Part shown: positions 61,234-64,000 of the stretch, in pieces
Numbering within the stretch: the first letter of the stretch is position 1
Layout: every line of letters starts with the position of its first letter
Assembly: GCA_964508765.1 (NCBI GenBank)
Contig: CAZDVD010000014.1
Span: 3,578 to 67,577 of the forward strand
Direction of reading: 5' to 3'
From: JABMPR01 sp964508765
Lineage (GTDB): Bacteria > Fidelibacterota > UBA8477 > JABMPR01
DNA: 64,000 bases
The notes under the pieces: model-generated
Databases searched by the model: none
What the model was told of the DNA's origin: nothing
Seen by the model: only the letters and a program-made list of their open reading frames with translations
Program-made: the position numbers and the translations under genes

Positions 61234-64000
61234 GATACCTCCTGACTTTCTGCTGCCAACTGAGCATCGATGTCTAGCTCAAGGACAGCAGCTTCCACAG
61301 ATTCACGGCTAGGCAATATTCCCGTTTTGAACTTGACCCTGTAACGTTTCACATCATTGGCAAAGCTTAATAGAACGGGCAAGATCAGTAAGGTTGAGAA
61401 CGTGGATACGATGAGACCATAAGCGACTGCGATAGCCATGGGGACGGTCATCTGGGCATCAGGATTATTGGCGAGAATCAGAGGAGCGAGACCTGCAATA
61501 GTAGTGAGGGATGTGAGTAAAATCGGTCTGAATCTGGAAATACCTGCCTTAAGTAGCGCATCCATGTAGACCAATCCTTCTTTCAGATTGCGATTCAGGG
61601 TGCCGATGAATACGATGGAGTCATTCACCAGGATACCAATAAGCGCAAGAACACCGAAATATGAGGGCATATCCAGGGGAGTATCATGGATAGCATGTCC
61701 CCAACCGATGCCAATAAATCCAAGGGGGATAAGTGACATGAGGATGGCAGTTTGAACAAATGAACGGAAGGTGAAGGCGATGACAGCGAACAGTAGAACC
61801 AGGATGAGGGGAATAATTTTAATCATGGATGCCTGAGCCTCTGCCTTGCGTTCGCCATGACCACCAATGGTATAATTTATGTCTGGATATTTTTCAAGAA
61901 TGGAGGCAAGTATTACATCTACAACCTCAGTTTTAATCTGGGTGAGATCAACTTTCTTGTTCATCGCATCTGCTTCAACGGTTACCTGCCTTTGCCCATT
62001 GAGGTGCCTGATTTTACTCAGACTACTGGTATAATTCAAATTGGCAATGGATTTGAGCTGGAAGGCTTGTCCCTTGCTGGTGCGGATTTTCATCTCTTCC
62101 AGATCACCAATGGATGATCGATCAGTATCACTATAGCGGACCCAGATTTTGACTTCTTCAGTCCCGCGGTTGATTCGTTGGACTTCAGATCCATAGAAAC
62201 CATTACGTATCTGGCTCATCACAGTTTGAATATCCAGACCCAGACTATAGGCATGATCTTTCAGTTCTATCTCAATCTCACGCATACCCTGTTGGTTGTC
62301 ATCGATGACATTCTTCAATCCAGCCAGTTGGTTAAGTTCAGCTTTAAACTCTTTTACAGCCAGATTCAGATCCTGGATGTTTTCACCTTGCAATGAAATG
62401 GAAACAGCCTTACCAAATTGACTGGATTCTACATAGTTAATGCGTTCGACTTCTGGCACCTGACCTACAGCCTTACTCCAGGCGTTGGAAAATTCTGTCG
62501 ATAGAAATTCACGCTCACGAGTATCCAGAAAGTTGATGGTGACGCTACCGGCATCGCTACTGCTAATTCGCTTCACCACACTGGTGACGACTTCCTTGCC
62601 TTCTTGCTCAGAAAATTTCTCACCTGTGAGCACACCATTTGCTTCCAGTTTGTCAAGAATTTCCATAGTGACACTGGTTGGTGTGCCGGGAGGCATCTGG
62701 ATATCAACGGTGGACATATTCTGATTATTAAAAGAACTGCCCCCCATCTGGATGATACCACCCATAACACCACCTATGGTGATGAGGAAAAGACCTGTCA
62801 CCACTGCTATGACCATACCACGGTGTTTCAAGGCATAGCGATAGACTGGGGCATAGAGAGAATCTCTCAACCAGGCCAGAGCCTGATTAGATTTTACTTC
62901 AAATTTTGTGGGTTTTCTATCTGCAGCTAGTGCACGCGAATGAGCGATATGAGCTGGCAGGATGAGGGCGCCTTCAATGAGGGAGATAAACAGAGCCGCC
63001 ATGACAACAAAGGCCATCTCACGGAAAAATTGTCCAAAGGTTCCTTCGATGAGCAGGAAGGCTGAGAAGGCAACCATGGTGGTGAGGACCGCCGAAAAAA
63101 CAGCAGGCAATACCTCCAGTGAGCCATCAATGGCAGCGCGAATACGTCGCTTACCTTTTTCATGATGCTGATAAATATTTTCGGCAATGACAATTCCGTC
63201 ATCCACCAGTATACCTACCACGAGAATCATACCGAACAATGAGATGCGGTTCAGTGTAATATCAGCCAGTGCGGCCAATCCAAACATGCCCAGGAAGGAG
63301 AGGGGAATTGAGATGGCCACCCAAATCGCCATTCGGGGGTTGAGTGCAAGAGATAGGAAGAGAAGGACCAGGAAAAATCCAATCATTCCATTATTAATGA
63401 GAATGCTCTGCATGCTCTCGATGGAGGTGGCTGCATTGCGAAGAATCTGTGCTTGGAGCACTTCATTTCTTCCATTGAAATCTGCAATATAGGCCTTCAC
63501 ATTGTCAGCGGTATTGATGACATCTTCAGTACTGGTGTAATTGACTGAAACCAGAACCGCTGGTTTGCCATCTACATAAACGGCATCAGGAGTTTCAGCC
63601 CATTTCTCGGTGATATCAGCGACATCGTTGAGATAAAGGATGGTACCATCTTGAAGAGTTCGGAGAACAATGTCATGCATCTCAGCCGCGTAATAACGTT
63701 TTTGCCGAGTGCGGATGCTCAAATCTTCAGTTTCACCCCGGATGGTTCCTCCAGTGAGGTCAATATTCGCTTTGCGAACCATCCCCACAGCCTCAGCCAA
63801 TGTGAGACCGTAAGCTTCCAGATCTGATTCCCTGAAGGCGATCTCAATCTCTTCCTCGGGATACCCTTTAAGCTCGATTTTCGAAATGCCATCTATAGCC
63901 AGCAGGTCGTCTTCGATCCGTAGAGCGGCATCTTTCAATTCATGTAAATCCACATCGCCGTTGACCATGAATTCGACGGCTTCGGAGCGGAATTCCCATT
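61230..64000 (-). CDS. RND efflux pump (AcrB/MMPL superfamily), N-terminus outside the window
   Basis: At least 923 residues of an AcrB-type exporter; the frame continues past the right edge (WEFRSEAVEF precedes the first visible Met), so roughly 100-130 N-terminal residues are missing. Motifs: LFGMILVVGILVDDGIVIAE (helix 4, with the proton-relay Asp pair), LIEGTFGQFFREMAFVV, and in the second half YFGVLALIGILVNDSIVFIG and PILLTSLTTIAGLAPLILAN. Porter subdomains lie between. No lysine was examined for the relay. The membrane fusion partner is probably just upstream outside the window. Confidence 0.93.
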   Translation of the reverse strand, partial: WEFRSEAVEFMVNGDVDLHELKDAALRIEDDLLAIDGISKIELKGYPEEEIEIAFRESDLEAYGLTLAEAVGMVRKANIDLTGGTIRGETEDLSIRTRQKRYYAAEMHDIVLRTLQDGTILYLNDVADITEKWAETPDAVYVDGKPAVLVSVNYTSTEDVINTADNVKAYIADFNGRNEVLQAQILRNAATSIESMQSILINNGMIGFFLVLLFLSLALNPRMAIWVAISIPLSFLGMFGLAALADITLNRISLFGMILVVGILVDDGIVIAENIYQHHEKGKRRIRAAIDGSLEVLPAVFSAVLTTMVAFSAFLLIEGTFGQFFREMAFVVMAALFISLIEGALILPAHIAHSRALAADRKPTKFEVKSNQALAWLRDSLYAPVYRYALKHRGMVIAVVTGLFLITIGGVMGGIIQMGGSSFNNQNMSTVDIQMPPGTPTSVTMEILDKLEANGVLTGEKFSEQEGKEVVTSVVKRISSSDAGSVTINFLDTREREFLSTEFSNAWSKAVGQVPEVERINYVESSQFGKAVSISLQGENIQDLNLAVKEFKAELNQLAGLKNVIDDNQQGMREIEIELKDHAYSLGLDIQTVMSQIRNGFYGSEVQRINRGTEEVKIWVRYSDTDRSSIGDLEEMKIRTSKGQAFQLKSIANLNYTSSLSKIRHLNGQRQVTVEADAMNKKVDLTQIKTEVVDVILASILEKYPDINYTIGGHGERKAEAQASMIKIIPLILVLLFAVIAFTFRSFVQTAILMSLIPLGFIGIGWGHAIHDTPLDMPSYFGVLALIGILVNDSIVFIGTLNRNLKEGLVYMDALLKAGISRFRPILLTSLTTIAGLAPLILANNPDAQMTVPMAIAVAYGLIVSTFSTLLILPVLLSFANDVKRYRVKFKTGILPSRESVEAAVLELDIDAQLAAESQEVS

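Noticed and set aside
1..64000. CRISPR arrays, rRNA, tRNA, insertion sequences or prophage
   Set aside because: No regularly spaced repeats, no tRNA T-arm motif in the gaps, and no transposase, integrase or phage structural genes were found by eye.

Overview
This window looks like a chromosomal segment of an uncultured Gram-negative bacterium of the Fibrobacterota-Chlorobiota-Bacteroidota side of the tree, most probably Marinimicrobia (SAR406), Calditrichota or a near relative. The reasons are the C-terminal sorting domains with the YPNPFN signature (type IX secretion cargo), an outer-membrane TPR lipoprotein beginning CAYYNTFYNAEEYF, an RND/TolC exporter, moderate GC and genes packed with 1-4 bp overlaps. 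The phylum is an inference; no rRNA or tRNA gene was found by eye.

Layout. 1-8.3 kb: M28 peptidase with PDZ, a divergent glutamine synthetase, a MarR-DoxX-pirin operon facing a sirtuin, and a TPR lipoprotein. 8.6-13.7 kb: cdsA followed by a YejABE-like peptide importer that has no ATPase gene beside it. 13.9-21.3 kb: seven co-directional genes, a GlmL/MutL-type ASKHA ATPase, a barrel/KOW protein, a small protein, a DUF6754-like protein and three membrane proteins. This is the best candidate for an undescribed membrane complex. 21.3-23.5 kb: ABC-2 type transporter with an odd ATPase, plus a deoxyribosyltransferase-like protein. 23.6-25.0 kb: HU and alanine racemase.

25.3-38.1 kb reads as a cell-wall turnover and sugar-uptake region: GT2 glycosyltransferase, ASKHA sugar kinase, SpoIID-domain protein, two NamZ/DUF1343 proteins, an AmpG-like permease carrying an extra beta domain, an SSS symporter and a UMF1-type MFS permease. 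38.2-40.8 kb holds small housekeeping genes (DUF971, YbjQ, TrmH, a propeller protein). 41.0-45.3 kb encodes a complete lysine-to-aminoadipate route through saccharopine (LKR, SDH, ALDH7). 45.3-48.9 kb is a tight rsmI-membrane protein-tmk-ctpA operon, followed on the minus strand by a DUF4442 protein and a hybrid sensor kinase.

51.7-59.8 kb is full of broken genes: an APC permease with its middle deleted, an aldehyde dehydrogenase with lost 5' end and a 2-nt frameshift, a truncated type IX cargo protein fused to it, a propeller sensor kinase with a TAA between signal peptide and body, and an SDR fragment. Similar scars occur at 30.6 kb (NamZ joined to a type IX cargo remnant) and 34.4 kb (5' stub of a symporter). 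Either the genome is losing genes by small deletions or the assembly is chimeric at several points; both can be tested. The window closes with a TolC-RND operon running off the right edge. Several perfect or near-perfect palindromes (3911, 13752, 29289, 36600) sit at gene ends and look like dispersed intergenic elements.
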